From contig SCFE01000027.1 of assembly GCA_004352715.1 (NCBI GenBank), positions 725,112 through 789,111 on the forward strand: a stretch of DNA of 64,000 bases, written 5' to 3'. This stretch comes from Hofstenia miamia (Eukaryota > Xenacoelomorpha > Acoela). Numbering within the stretch: position 1 is the first letter of the stretch; each line of letters starts with the position of its first letter. This document shows positions 25,821 through 39,126 of the stretch, piece by piece. The notes under the pieces are model-generated. The model ran no database searches, was not told the DNA's origin, and was given only the letters and a program-made list of their open reading frames with translations. The position numbers were made by a program, and so were the translations under genes.

Positions 25821-28060
25821 ATACATTTAATATATCACAATTTGATGTGACAATTTTGAAGAATTGTGTAACGTTTCACTTTAATATGACAATTCCCAGT
25901 AATACAAATTAAACTATTTATTCTGCATCACAATCAATTCTGCTTTCCTTCAATTCTGACATCAATATAAATATCTGCAAACCACTGCAATCAATCAACA
26001 TATGTATGCCTATACACTACAAATTTTGAACTGAAGTTACTAAGTGTGCATAACAAATCCGATCCCAGATCCTAGGCTCTGCCATTCGGTATACTTTATC
26101 ATATCTAGTTGAATCGTAAATTATAATGAGATCTTTATCGTAAACTGGTCAATTTGTTTATACGAGTAATTTTGAATTTCTACAAAATGAGAATCTGTGC
26201 AATTAATGATTTGTATTGGACTTCTAGGCCTAACCCCTTCTGACATCATTCACAGTTTTTCAATTTTCTATAAAACAGTGACTAATCAAATTTTATATAC
26301 ATATGGTCGATGAAAACTCTTTGATTTGCACAATATAGCTTTGATCAGTTAACATTTATTAAATTGCCATTATACTGAAGGAACAGAAATTACTCTAATA
26401 AATTTATTTATTAAATAATGATCCCTTCAGGAAGACATAATACTAATCTCTCACCAAAATAATTTGGAAAACCCCCGCAGAACATACATATGCAATGTCT
26501 GCTCGTTACGAATTAACTGTACAGAATAAATATATGTCAAGAAACCATTTTCTGCAAGTTTTTTTCTGTTGTCGCTTCGTATGAGCTTATTTAATCTGCA
26601 AAGTCTGAAAAAAATAGAAAAATAGCTTAGAAATGAATATGGATTGGGCCGCCCTGCATCAAAAACTAATCTCAAGGCCAGCCTAGCGTGGACAAGGCCA
26701 TAAAAAATAGTCCCTACAAGATCTTTGTCAACAAAATAGCCTCAAATTTTCGCCTTGCTAAAGCAATATTGATTATGTAGAAAGTTATGGTGCGATCTAC
26801 ATAATGAAATTGAAAAATTAAGAGGTAAACGAGTATAAGATAGTAAAGTAAAATTTCAAAATGCAAAGTTAATTTTTTTGGCAAATCGTTTATAAATTCT
26901 AAAGCATCTACTTCAATTGATTTGATTTGCATAATAGTCAAGTAAATTTGTTGAAATTTAAGCCCACATTTTCGGCAATTTTTTTTCAATGCCTCGGCTA
27001 AGCTAACAATATTGATTTGACCCTTGCGCAACAGTTGCCGCAAATCATCCCCAATGCAGTGAGTGCTATAAAATATATTAAGATTTTTTTGAAATTTTAT
27101 AGTGTTGTCACATTATATTATAAAAATCAATTTTGAGTAAAAATTTCATTATATCATTAAATTTTTAACATATTCAAAATTGGCCAGGCAAAGAAAAAAT
27201 GGGATTAATTTAAATGGACGTGAAGGGATCTGTTTTAAATGTTCCTGGTTCGGGTCGGAATTACCTATGTATGTAGCACCTATATACATTGATTTAAGCT
27301 AAAATGGGTATAAATGGCAACTAAAAAATATTTAGTCGTCCTTTAACTATTGTATACATATGACATTTAAGATCGAGCGTTTTAATCGAATTTCCTGTCT
27401 ATTCCAAATTAAATTTAAGGTTCATGCATTAACTCAGGAATATGCCCGTAAAAAATTCTTCTCATTGTCTTTCAAGCATTGTCGCTTATATTCCATGTCG
27501 CATAATTAAATCAAATCTGCGAAATTGTTGACAATGTCTGTCACTGCCATCAGTAATAAATTTAAGTAAAAGGTGTTATTTGAAAGAACTAAAATTTATA
27601 ACTTGTAAAAAACAATTTCTTTATGAATACAAGAAAGTTTTCATGATTTTGAAGATTTACTTCCTAGAATAAAGATCTGTTTCGATCAGACAATCAGGAT
27701 ATAATTTGTTCGATTTTGATCTCTGTTGACAGTTTCAAATTTTGTAACACAAAAGTGAAAGGTTATTTCAATGATAAAATGGAAAAATATGTGATATCAT
27801 AATTTGCAAAATATTCCATCTCAATAACTTTGGCGTCAGAGAAACAGGTGAAATATAGTACGAAGGCATTTTGAAAAACCGTTACTCTAAATAGATTGTC
27901 TTGCCCACCCAAGATAGACTCAAATTAAATACGGAAAACATACTTTAACATTTGACTAGATCGGTGTATATACCATACATGTGCAGAGTGTCATTCAATT
28001 TTGCAATAAAAGTCATAAAAAGTTGTAAAAACATAACTGTAATCTCATTGGTCACATCGC
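24059..28060. other. No gene seen; part of intron 1
   Basis: Only short incidental frames. A 42-bp TA run lies at 25774-25815. A GC-richer stretch around 26640-26700 (GGGCCGCCCTG) may be a degraded TE end, but no partner was found. Confidence 0.55.
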
Positions 28061-28266
28061 TTAAGTAGTGTACACACTTACAAGTATGCACACCACTGTT
28101 TGGGTAATTATAAAGTTCACAGCAAAAATATTTTGCGTACACACTTACAACAAAATCGTATCATATGACATAAAAGTTCATAACAAAGTTGGAGTCGCGT
28201 ACACACTTCTAACTTTTGTTGTGCGCCTCATTAAATCAAGAAGTTGTAAGTTTGTACGCTACTTTA
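28061..28266. mobile_element. Small TIR element with internal direct repeats
   Basis: Ends are inverted copies of TAAGTAGTGTACACACTTAC (left) and TAAAGTAGCGTACAAACTTA (right, reversed). The word GTACACACTTACAA recurs at 28070, 28137 and 28199, spaced by 62-67 bp, each preceded by ATAAAGTTCA-like sequence. So the interior is a degenerate tandem repeat of about 65 bp. No coding content is evident. Confidence 0.55.
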
Positions 28267-29698
28267 GATGTTCATTCGAAATTTAATGGTATTAATTCGT
28301 TTTAAACATTGCCTACAACCAGACCCACTTTGAAGTGTTTAAAAATTCCCCTTAAAAATCTAAAGTTAGTATATGAATTCAACTGCTAAAAATATTTATA
28401 CTTGTTACAATCTTTAAGGAAGAAGAAAGAATTCGGTGGAAATACTCTACTCTTTTATGTAGAAAATTATAGAAACGCGAGAACGCAGGTTTCTTTGTGA
28501 AATTATTACGTTAGATGAAAAAGGCGCCAATAAAGCTTTTCATTTTTCTTCACAACAATTAATTACGTCTACTCAAAAAATAAAACGATTAAGCAACTTC
28601 GTCTTTTTAATTTTTCTATAAACATGCTTAATAATATAATGTTAAATTGAATATAATTGTAAACAACGCTGTTTAAAATATTTCTCAATTTAATATTGAA
28701 AAAATCAAGTTCCAATAATTATTCTAAGTTTTTTCAAAAATTCTTATCAATTTATTAACGAATTAGGCATTGTTCTTAATTGTCAAAATTTCCAATGATT
28801 GCAGGGGGTATTTATGAGCGGGGGACATGGGGCAATGCTTTCTCAAATTTCAAGCATTTTTTCGCAGTAAGAATAAAACATTTCATAAAAAAATAAAAAA
28901 ATAGATCTAAAGGATTAAGGGCATTTAGTGTCTAATTTCTGCAATATTTTGAAAGTTTTTGAAGATCACAATGAAAATGGCCCTATCCGAAATTCCTGTA
29001 TATTCTTCAGAAAAACCCATATTACCAATCAAACATTCTAAGTATACAAATATAATTTTCAAAGCAGAATGGCTTAAATATTTTAAATATAAATCTTAAA
29101 ATTACTCCAATATACTTTGCACAAAGGCATTTTCTTTCAATTAAACATCAAATTTCAGCAAACAATCATATTGAATTTAAAAATTTTGATTTTAATTATT
29201 TCATATAAAGATTGTTTTAATCCGAAATTTATTAAGATCATATTTGCAACTTTTTTATTGACAATAGTTTGTTATTATGTTAATAGAAGAACAACGAGGA
29301 TACAAAGGCAAAAGATATTTGTTTTTTAATGTTAATAAAGTTTAATAACCCATAAACTAATATTTAATAAAAAAATCAACTTTAAAATTCTAAGTACATA
29401 AATTGGTGGCAATAAATTTAGAATTATAAAATTGTTCTTAGTTAATATTGAATTAAAATTCTTTGGTCAATTCATAATGAGTTTACATATTAAGATAAAT
29501 TTTTTAAGCTATTATTAAGTGTCTCATCTTTCTCTGCTTCTGTTATTCATCACAGTAAAAAAAATACTTAATTGGACGATTCATGTAGTGACAATGACAC
29601 TCTATAATATGAATATTAGAAAACGTGACAACGTGATAAAAGCCTCTTTAATTGACATGGATCCATTGCATTTCCTCGAATCCATACTCAATCATATT

Positions 29699-29905
29699 CA
29701 GGGGCGTACGCAGGATTTTCTGACGGGTAGACATCTTAGTTATGACCAAACCGGGGCGAAGCCAAGCAGAAAATTTTGAAAATATATAGAAAAGAGACTT
29801 TAAAACATGCATTTCACGCCCTTAGATTATAAATTTTCATTTTTTGCAGAACATTTTTGATGTATACAGTCAAAATCACCATGCCGTCCCCTGCGTACGC
29901 CAATG
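29699..29905. mobile_element. Short TIR element (hAT-like MITE), copy 1
   Basis: About 207 bp, beginning CAGGGGCGTACGCAGG and ending with the complement, CCTGCGTACGCC. Flanks ATCATATT and ATCTTATC agree in six of eight bases, in keeping with an old 8-bp duplication. A second diverged copy lies at 42832-43028. Confidence 0.7.
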
Positions 29906-31533
29906 ATCTTATCGAAAAAACAATTCTTCTAAATTTGAAACGAATCATGTATTTACAATCAAATAATTGAGTAGTGATATTCCCATTTCAGTATGCGAAA
30001 TCGTTTTGGAGTAAACAATGCATACATAAGCGAGCCAATTTTCCAGAAATTCCCCGAGTATTTAAAATTGTTGGGTAAATTTGGTATATGAAATTATTGT
30101 AGTTTTTTTTATAGGCTAATTGTTTTTAGACGACTAGGATTTATCACGTTGTGCTGGTATTTTAAGGTTTCCTCAATCAAAAAAATCTTGAAGAATATTA
30201 TGTTAAAATTTCATATGTTTGAAAGGTGGCTAACATATGCACTGCCATTGGAGACATTGGTAATATGATAAGCCAGAAGATCTCATTGGGCTGTTTTTAA
30301 TTTCATTGATCATGAAAGTAACGAATAATTAATACATATATTAGTTTCCAAAAAAATACCACCTTAATTAATGCATGTTTTGGTAGCAGACGATTATAGT
30401 ATACTTCATTAATTGACCTCGTAGTCTGACAACTAGGTCAAACTAATTAATTCTTGAAAATGGCTAAGATCAATTGAAAATAATATAGCTACCTTCATTA
30501 TATTTCAACAATATTTGACTTAATATATTTCCAGCAAAAAATTCGATTTTGTATTGCACAAATATTTTTTCACGGGCTGTTTTGCATCGAAATAGCATAA
30601 AGGAATTACTTGAGTAATTATATTTCTGAATATTGTAATTGATTACACTCTTTTCCAGTTAATAAGTAAAGTTTTATATCAATAATTGGGGTTTTATTAT
30701 AGCGTAAATACCATGGTTTTGGCTCGAATTAGATAGTTTAGGATCTTGTGCATATTATAAAAAAAAATGAAAATCAAAACTTGAAATTATACTCGTATGT
30801 ATATCATACTACCTCATTTTCCGAAAAAACCGGTTTACTTATTAACTGGGACAGAGTTTAGTTAATGCATTGTTCCTTTAAGAAAACATAAGTTAAAATT
30901 GCAAATAAACTTCCCTCTTAGGAGAAGATGTTAGGGAAGTACTGAATCCAATTGGTGCCAGTCACGTTCTCTTATACACATCTGCCGGAACGTAGAATAG
31001 ATAAGACAACATCTTATACCAACATTTTTTGTTTATTTTGTAGATGTAGTTAGTATAGGAAAGGATATAACCTGCAGTGCTTGAAAAACATAATTTTTTA
31101 TTACAAGGGGCTTTGCTAAACAAGGTTTTGTTATAACGATATGAAAAACAACTATTCAAAGGAAAATTTTTACATTTTATTTATAATAGATTTGGAAAGA
31201 AAAAAAGTTGCCAATTAAAAAAACGCTCGACACTACATTGAGTCTCTAGATTCTTGAAAACCCATAGGTTCCTACAAAAATGCCTCTTACAAGCATCTTT
31301 TACTAGATGAAATTAACTGAAAAATTGTTTTACAAAGAGCTCAAATTTAATAATATATCATGTTTCTCTACTATCTGTTGAAATGAAAAATGAATTCGTC
31401 TCCAATGCTTTCTAAACACCGATTCCCAGTCTATTTACAATAACTTACGCGTCTAAATATATTATTAGATGATATTATGCGGTACACTTTATAGTGTTTT
31501 TTGGATATCATGCTTATATTTTTTATAGGATAT

Positions 31534-31571
<38 letters not shown>

Positions 31572-32240
31572 GATAATTTGCTAAGGCTTAACATATTCCA
31601 ATTAAAAATAAATTTATTTAAAATCAAACATGTTGCGGTACATAATCATAGCTTCCTCATTGATAAAATTGAGGGAATTAAAGATGGCTTTAGAACAGAT
31701 ATAGATTCTGAAATGATGTAATTGTTTATTTAATAGATTATAATGTTGCATTCTTTTATAATAATTGCTTCGGCGATTTTGGTGAATTGGTCTTAGTTTT
31801 AATATTAAAATTTTCCTTCTTTGGCTGATGGTAATGGCAATAAATTTCAGATTTTAAGTGGCGTTTAAGGTGTTCTTTAATATATATATATATATATATA
31901 TATAATCAAATAAACTTTCTTAGAGAACTACATATTGTGTTAGACAGGGCCCTGCAGGAGATCATTGCTACTCTATAAATTGAAATGGGTCCAACGCTAA
32001 GTAATCTCATCTAAATAATATTAGTTAATAATGCACTTAAATTAATTAAGACCAAAGTAGTTTGAAAGGAATTTTACACTTCAGGTAATATGATATTGAT
32101 TTCTGATATTACATACTGAAAATAATAATCTAGCGATTACAATAAGAGCATTTGCGTTCATTTCCTTAAAAACTTTACAATTTCAAGGAAATATTTTTAC
32201 AAAAAATTCATTATTGAATAAATAATATTATGATCTTAAG

Positions 32241-32470
32241 ATTTAATAGATCATACTAGGCTTAATAAGATCATTAGAGTCTCTGCTAGGATTATTGAGA
32301 TTATTAGAATCTTGTAAGGCTTAATAGGAGTATTAGAATCTTGCTAGGATTAACAAGAATATGAGAATCATATTCGAATTACTTGCATTATTAATGTTGT
32401 TGTACGGATAATATTGGAATTACTAGATATTTTTGGATAACTTTTGGATTAATAGGATTATTGGTATATT
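32241..32470 (+). repeat. Degenerate 30-bp minisatellite
   Basis: About seven to eight units with consensus near TTAATAGGATTATTAGAATC followed by TTGCTAGGA, strongest over 32260-32350 and fading to the right. It is AT-rich, non-coding and lies in intron 1. Confidence 0.75.
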
Positions 32471-34264
32471 GGTATAATTTTCAAGCGCTAAGGAACTATG
32501 AAGCTAGCGGAAAACACATTTTATTAATAAATAGGGTAGTCGCCATAGAATAATATCTAGATTGACTAGTTTTTCAATTAGCTAAACAATTGACTGGAAA
32601 CTCTTTGATTTTCCTCCACAATCCAAACAGAATTATATGAGAGTATTAATCGTATTATTGTACAAAAAATTCTTTAGTAGTTTAGTGGGGAACCTCATTC
32701 TTGTAGAAAAGGAAAAAGGATTGCTGTAAATGTGTTATTGTACAGATATTAGCAATACCCCAAGCAAGCGGTTCAATGATAAAAACAAATTTATTACTAG
32801 CCATCACTCAGAAAATCTAATTTGTTGCTGACAAAGACTAACCATACACGATTTTGTAGGCCATAGAGTGTTTAATAAAACTTTGAAGCTATTTACAAAA
32901 AGAATAAGAGTATATATTCTCTTTAATCTCCATGCATTTTGGAATTCATTAGAAATATAATGAAATTAAATTATCAATAATGAAAGTCCATCTATTTTGT
33001 TTTTAGCTAGCTACATAATTAATATTCGCTTATTCCGCTTATCTAATTGGATTTTAAGACGGAATATTAGAGCTTAAAATTGTTTCATTATTAAGCAACT
33101 TAACCTAAAATATCCTCAAATCTGTGTCAATGTGCTCTCTGAATGGAGGATATAAACGATGATTAACCCGATTGGACTGTCTTGAATAATAGGGCTAAAA
33201 TTAAATCTGTATATATGAGGTCTGAGAACGAAAAATACCAAAGTGAATACCAAGATTTTAATTTTTTCAGAATTCCTTTGTTTTACATCCTTCACACTGT
33301 CTTATATTTCAAAGAGGGCCAAATCACTACACTATGAATTTAATTGGATAATTTGCATAATATTTTCATTAATATGTGTATATCTAGTTAGTCCATCTAT
33401 AATACTATTTCAATTGTGCTGCAATTGCATTATGATATCCTTAATTTGGCAAACATATCACATATGTCACATTTCATAAGATCTTCCTAGCACCACTCTA
33501 CTCCCCAATGTAGTAATGTAAGTATGCAATTACCAGGAGTGGTCTCTGCACTTAACCTTTTATGTATTCAATTAATAAAATTCTCTGCCAATGTACGTCA
33601 AGTTACATCAGCGCAAAATGAGAGAAACTTCTCAAAATACTTGCAATAGACAAAAATTATTACATCAGAAGTTTTTCATCAACAACAATGCAGGACTGAT
33701 TAAATTTAAACAGAATGATTTTTATCATTTGCAAAGGTTAAGTTCATTTTAGGCCAGCTAAGGCCCAATTTCAAATCTGCTTTACTCACAATACACATTG
33801 AAAATATGACAATATGTAGAATATAAAGGATTCAAAAATTCAATTAGACATCTTAACATAGTGTTAAACTAAACAGTCATATCTTCAGTATTAACATTAA
33901 TTAGAACAACAGATATACTCAAAAACATATCAATCTCGGTAAAATTATTTGTTGTACAAACAAAATGTGACAGATTTCTCAAAATTTCTACACAGCTTAA
34001 GTAAATCCCCCCTTGATGAGAATACAAGAACATCGTATTGACAATAAAAAATATCAAAAAATCTTCAGCATTTAAGTCATCATCAATTTTATATTGATAG
34101 GCATAGAATCATTCTACAACACAAATTTACCAAAATTGCTGAAGCATACATCATTAAAATGTAAAAATATTTTTCAATTTACTAAACCTTAATATTGGAC
34201 ATACTATTATATTTTGTAATGAATGTTGAGCTTTGTGCCTAGTAAAGTCACTTCTCGTCTTTTC

Positions 34265-34581
34265 ATATATATATATNNNNNNNNNNNNNNNNNNNNNNNN
34301 NNNNNNNNNNNNNNNNNNNNNNNNNNNNNNNNNNNNNNNNNNNNNNNNNNNNNNNNNNNNNNNNNNNNNNNNNNNNNNNNNNNNNNNNNNNNNNNNNNNN
34401 NNNNNNNNNNNNNNNNNNNNNNNNNNNNNNNNNNNNNNNNNNNNNNNNNNNNNNNNNNNNNNNNNNNNNNNNNNNNNNNNNNNNNNNNNNNNNNNNNNNN
34501 NNNNNNNNNNNNNNNNNNNNNNNNNNNNNNNNNNNNNNNNNNNNNNNNNNNNNNNNNNNNNNNNNNNNNNNNNNNNNNNNN

Positions 34582-34611
<30 letters not shown>
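34265..34611. repeat. (TA)n microsatellite with a 305-N assembly gap
   Basis: TA runs flank Ns at 34277-34581. Whatever lies in the gap is unknown; a TE inserted in the TA run is possible, as seen elsewhere in this window. Confidence 0.95.
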
Positions 34612-34613
<2 letters not shown>

Positions 34614-36190
34614 GGAAAGGATTCATTAACTGTAGCATTAATTTTATGATGATTTGTTGAGATATACTCATTTTAGTCCACAAAATTAATACTTTATAAA
34701 GCTCATCCTACAATCGATAAGATATTCTGTAAAAGTATATTTACATATTAGATATAGATTGGGAATACAAAAGATATTTTTATAATTAGCTATGTGTTAG
34801 CTATGACAGTAGCAAATTTCAGTGCCAATCTGTTATGGGAGCGTTTTTTAAATTTTTTAGAACTAAGGTCAATTTCCCTATGATCTGTTGAATGTGAAAT
34901 TTTTTTTCAATTAGTATTCATCCGTGTAAGCTAAAGTTCTGCTGAGTTTCGCTGCTTGGTTTGAATGGGGATTATCTTATTCGGGGAGGGCGTATTGTTT
35001 TGGAGCATCTCTCGCCAGTCTCAAAAGTGAAAAGGCCTGGCCGAAATAGGATTAATGTTCATTTGTTGAGAAGAAATTTTAAAGAAGTAACCCATCAATG
35101 AATTAATTAAAATCCACCATCCATTGATTTACTAATAAGCGTTAAGATAATGATATAAATTTTTATCTCTATGCCTTCATTCCACACCCTCACTATTGAG
35201 CAGCAACATTTGAGCGATTTAATTTGTGAATTTAATGCAAATACTTTACGAGCTTTATTGTCGAAAAATTCGAGAGATCTTATTTCAGTTAAAAGTGACG
35301 GCTAAGTAAGTGACGCCGTTTCGGAATTATGAAGATTGTATTATTTGGCAAGAGCTGCTCCGCTTTGAAGTGATTGTTATCAAAAGACGAATGAAGCATA
35401 CTGTATTGTGACTTGGAAAATTAATATTCAGAATATTTCATTCGAAATACTGCTGTTGCTCCTATTACACTTTAAGGGCCTATTTTAAGCATTTCTATTT
35501 TTGATGGCATTAAGTTATGTTTTCATCACTATCACATGTAAACATTGGTAAACTTTATTTTAACGTTTGCATTTATAAATATTGAAAGTGAAAAGGTCAC
35601 TTATAGAATAATCTTCTTAAGTGTGACACTTTTGATTTTTCTAAAACGTTTTGTGAAATTCCATATTTTTCAAGGTCATTAAAATATTCTAAAGATTTTC
35701 GCCACAAATCAACCGCCGGTTGTGTATTAGATTTCTGAAAAACATATTGACATCTGTTTATTTTAGAAGAGTTATCGAATTATTGAATAATCTATGCTTC
35801 CCAAAAATAACGTTCAGCAACATGCCAAGTTTTTCCGAGTTTGTTTCATGGAATATATGTAAAAATTTGATAAATAAACTGTACAAAAAACTGAGACATC
35901 GCATTAAAATATATTGCGCATAAAAATAACAAAGCAAAATGAATATGAGTTTACACCAGATTTCAAGCTTTTTTGCTAGTTTTGCTTGCCATTTTCTCAA
36001 AACAAAAGAGTGTAACTAAGGTTTTTTACTATATGCTTCAATTAAATACAACGAATTGAATATACATTTTTTACTATGTTTAAATTTTGCCTCGTCTATA
36101 TCCAATTGCTTGCATTACCGCTATATATTTTTTAATTTGTAAAAGTGTAATAAAATTTTAAAAGATATATTTTTATACCTAATAGTTGAT

Positions 36191-36403
36191 TGTGGATTCT
36201 ACAAAATTTCTGAAAAGAATTTTACTCCACTTGCCAGTTATTTCTGTGGGTTCTACAAATGCTCTGATGCGAATTTTATTTTGCTGGTCTGTTTTTGTGG
36301 ATTCCCCAAAATTTTTAGAAATATATTTGTTTCATTTGTAAAATATGTTTGTGGATTCCACAAAATCTCTAAATAGCTTTTCATTTCCTATATTGCACAA
36401 AAA
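36191..36403 (+). repeat. Tandem repeat, four units of 51-54 bp
   Basis: Units begin TGTGGATTCTACAAAA or a close variant at 36191, 36245, 36296 and 36350. They are moderately diverged and each ends in a T-rich stretch. Confidence 0.8.
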
Positions 36404-36824
36404 TGTTATTAGTCAAGAACATTGCAATAGTAAAAATGGAAAAGTTGATTTATTCAATTTCTATGTGCCTCTATGTTGCTATTGCATAATTTAGCTTTCA
36501 TGGTTAAATACTATACAATTCATTAAAAATGCATAGCATTACTTGCAAAAATATATATTTTATTTACATTAAGTTGAAAATTCAATTTACATATGATTTT
36601 ACAAAATCAAAGTAGACAACGCAATGCAAGAATACATAATATCACTCAAAAACTTATAAAATTATTAATAATTTAAGCAACTGATGTCAAATATTTTCTA
36701 AATGTAATTGAAATAATTTGAGGAAAAGTTGCAATTTACCACATGGTTTATTAAATAATAAATATGTTGCATGAAATTTCTGAATAATTTTCATTTCAAA
36801 GGGCATGTGGAGTTTGCACAGGTT

Positions 36825-36828
<4 letters not shown>

Positions 36829-36893
<65 letters not shown>
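36829..36893. repeat. (TA)n microsatellite, about 65 bp
   Basis: A pure TA run directly left of duplicated segment A, copy 1. Confidence 0.97.
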
Positions 36894-36896
<3 letters not shown>

Positions 36897-37233
36897 GAAT
36901 TTACTAAACTTCGTACTAAACTTCGCAGCCAGGACACACAATTAAAGAGTTTGGAATTGAGTCTGCCGAACTAAATGGGTAGCAATCAATACAAAGATAG
37001 TGAAGAATTAAAGGTGGAGATTGGGAAAGACGTTGCAGAACTAAGCGTAGATAATTGATTTAGGTAATGCAAAAACAAATACAACATTTGAGGATTGAAA
37101 ATTGGAAAAATAAACTGGTGTTAATTTATCACAATTCCAGCATTAATAGAAAAATCCCTGTATTTTTGGTGAGTTCGGAAAACACACCCTCAATAGTGAT
37201 GTCGACTACTTGGCATACCCAGAAATTTGCAAT
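36894..37233 (+). repeat. Duplicated segment A, copy 1 (ends at a single N)
   Basis: Nearly identical to 41250-41591 except for small indels in the first 50 bp. Both copies follow a TA run. Broken open frames read as a coiled-coil-like stretch (QLKSLELSLP, DSEELKVEIGKDVAEL) and then MQKQIQHLRIENWKNKLVL. This vaguely resembles LINE ORF1 proteins, but I do not recognise it firmly. Copy 1 stops at the N at 37234, about a dozen bases before the point where copy 2 meets a hAT insertion. Confidence 0.85.
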
Positions 37234-38673
37234 NATATATATATATAAAGTGGCCCAAAAACATCATAGCAGTTATAAAATTCCAGCAAATTCTAAATTG
37301 ATTTGAATATAATAGCTGCAAAATATTTCGATGAGATGCGGGCAATTGGTAGAATCTACGATCAACCGACTAATACAAATACAATATATTTTGAAAAATT
37401 TACCATTTTTGTATTTGTGAATAGAAAATGACTAACTTTTAAGACATTCAAATTTTCTTTACTCTCACGCACCTGCACATCTTGGCAAGAAGAAAGTATT
37501 TTACAAATGTAAATATCAACATACATGTAATATTTGCATAGAAAGAATCAATAAAATCAATTATTACATTACTTACAACTTTTGAATGTCAAATTCATAT
37601 TAAAAATTGAAACTTAAGGAAATCAAATACGATCTGGTGAAAACTTAATGTCATTGCTTAAATTTAGTTAGTTCATCAATGCATAAAAGGTAAATTCATC
37701 TGCCTTCGAGATAAGCCTTCTCACATTCTTGGATCTAATTGTGTTAATTGTTTTAAGAAATATGTTCCAAAAGCTCTATGAACTATTTTGCATAGAATAT
37801 TTTTGGATATTTTATAATTTTGCGTATTATTCAGTTAAAAATAAAAAATATTACTTTGACACGGTTAATATAATGAAACATTTTTAATCATTAAACTGCC
37901 CATTGTATTAAACTACAAAACCGTTTTGTGAACACTTTCCAACAATTTTTTCCACGAGTATTTGGAAATGTCAGAGTATTCGGACACATCTATGGCTAAG
38001 AATGATTCCCTGTTATTGTGAAAATTTATGATATATATATATATATATATATATTAAATTTTTTAAAATAGAAAACTTTTTATTGTAATCATGTTAAAAT
38101 TCTTCCCATACCCGGTGTTCAGCAAATAAAGCGATCGAAATCCATAAATGCAAACACTAGCCCTAAATATTTTGCTTTTTGTAAATTGGCAATCCAAATC
38201 CCATCCAGATGCACCCAGACGGGTTCACACCGCGCAGGAGTTCGGGATAAAATTGAAAGTGAAAACGATTTCGATTTGCGATATCTTTATTATTTTTTGT
38301 ACACACAATCATAAATTGTACAAAATGCTAAGGTTAATTAAGGATAAGGTCCCCATCCTCATAAAAATGTAAAGAAATTACCAATCCATTTACCAAGAAA
38401 TTTTAATATTTCACAGAAACTGCCTTTTTTTCTCAAAATTCATGCTCTAAATTTAGGGCGCTCACGATTAACAGACAGACTCAGCAATCCCACCAGAAGC
38501 CATGGACACGCTTCATCCTTACCTGTTTCATTTCACATTTGATTAAATTCGAGTTAATGCTGTTTTTGAAGTAGCCTTTGATGCTTCCCAACAAATTAAA
38601 GCATTTGATACAGATCATTAGAAGCGCTTTTGATTCAAAATCTTTATTAATTTTCTATAACATACTATTTGGA

Positions 38674-39118
38674 TAGGGCTGGGCGCGACTAACCGGTTAA
38701 CCTGTTAACCGGCTAAGCATTCTTTAACCCGATAAAAGTACTTAACCGTTTAATCGCAGCCTTCTCATAATTAATTAACTATGTGAATGTTTTGGAGAAA
38801 TTTTATACTTGAGCAAAAGTGAAAAAAGCATGACGCATATCCTGGGACCACTATTGTAGATCATGAGAATCTTTTTCCGAGACTTGTAAAGCTAGCACGG
38901 AAATATCTCGGGGTAACAGCAACTAGTGCCAATGCAGAACGACTATTCACTCGTCTTGGTCTGATTTTCAGTGACAACAGAATAGCCCTACAGCATGAAG
39001 CTGCAATTATGATTTTGTTCAGTCAATGAATGAATTTTTTTTCGAAATATGGGGCGGTTAACCGGTTAAAACTACGCGGTTGCGGTTAATACTCTCCTTT
39101 TAACCGCTCTCAGTCCTA
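38674..39118 (+). mobile_element. Internally deleted hAT element with 8-bp target duplication
   Basis: Ends are TAGGGCTGGGCGCG on the left and the complement of TAGGACTGAGAGCG on the right. They are flanked by TATTTGGA (38666-38673) and TATTTGAA (39119-39126), an 8-bp duplication with one change, as hAT elements make. Several TTAACCGGTTAA-type palindromes lie just inside both ends. The interior keeps only the C-terminal dimerisation part of a transposase. Confidence 0.88.
38820..39029 (+). pseudogene. hAT transposase C-terminal dimerisation domain, remnant
   Basis: About 69 codons are open to a TGA at 39027. They contain LFPRLVKLARKYLGV, then TATSANAERLFTRLGLIFSDNR and a final LFSQ. The A-T-S-x-x-x-E-R-x-F signature followed by a basic residue and hydrophobic tail is the hAT dimerisation motif. 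The BED finger and catalytic core are missing, so this is the leftover of an internal deletion. Confidence 0.88.
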
Positions 39119-39126
39119 TATTTGAA

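Larger units (their letters stand above)
29906..36190. other. No gene seen; part of intron 1
   Basis: It holds the minisatellite at 32.2-32.5 kb, short TA runs and the 34.3 kb gap. No coding remnant was recognised. Confidence 0.55.

Noticed and set aside
33243-33479. 78-codon hydrophobic frame as a small membrane protein
   Set aside because: Hydrophobic translations are expected from T-rich sequence; there is no other support.
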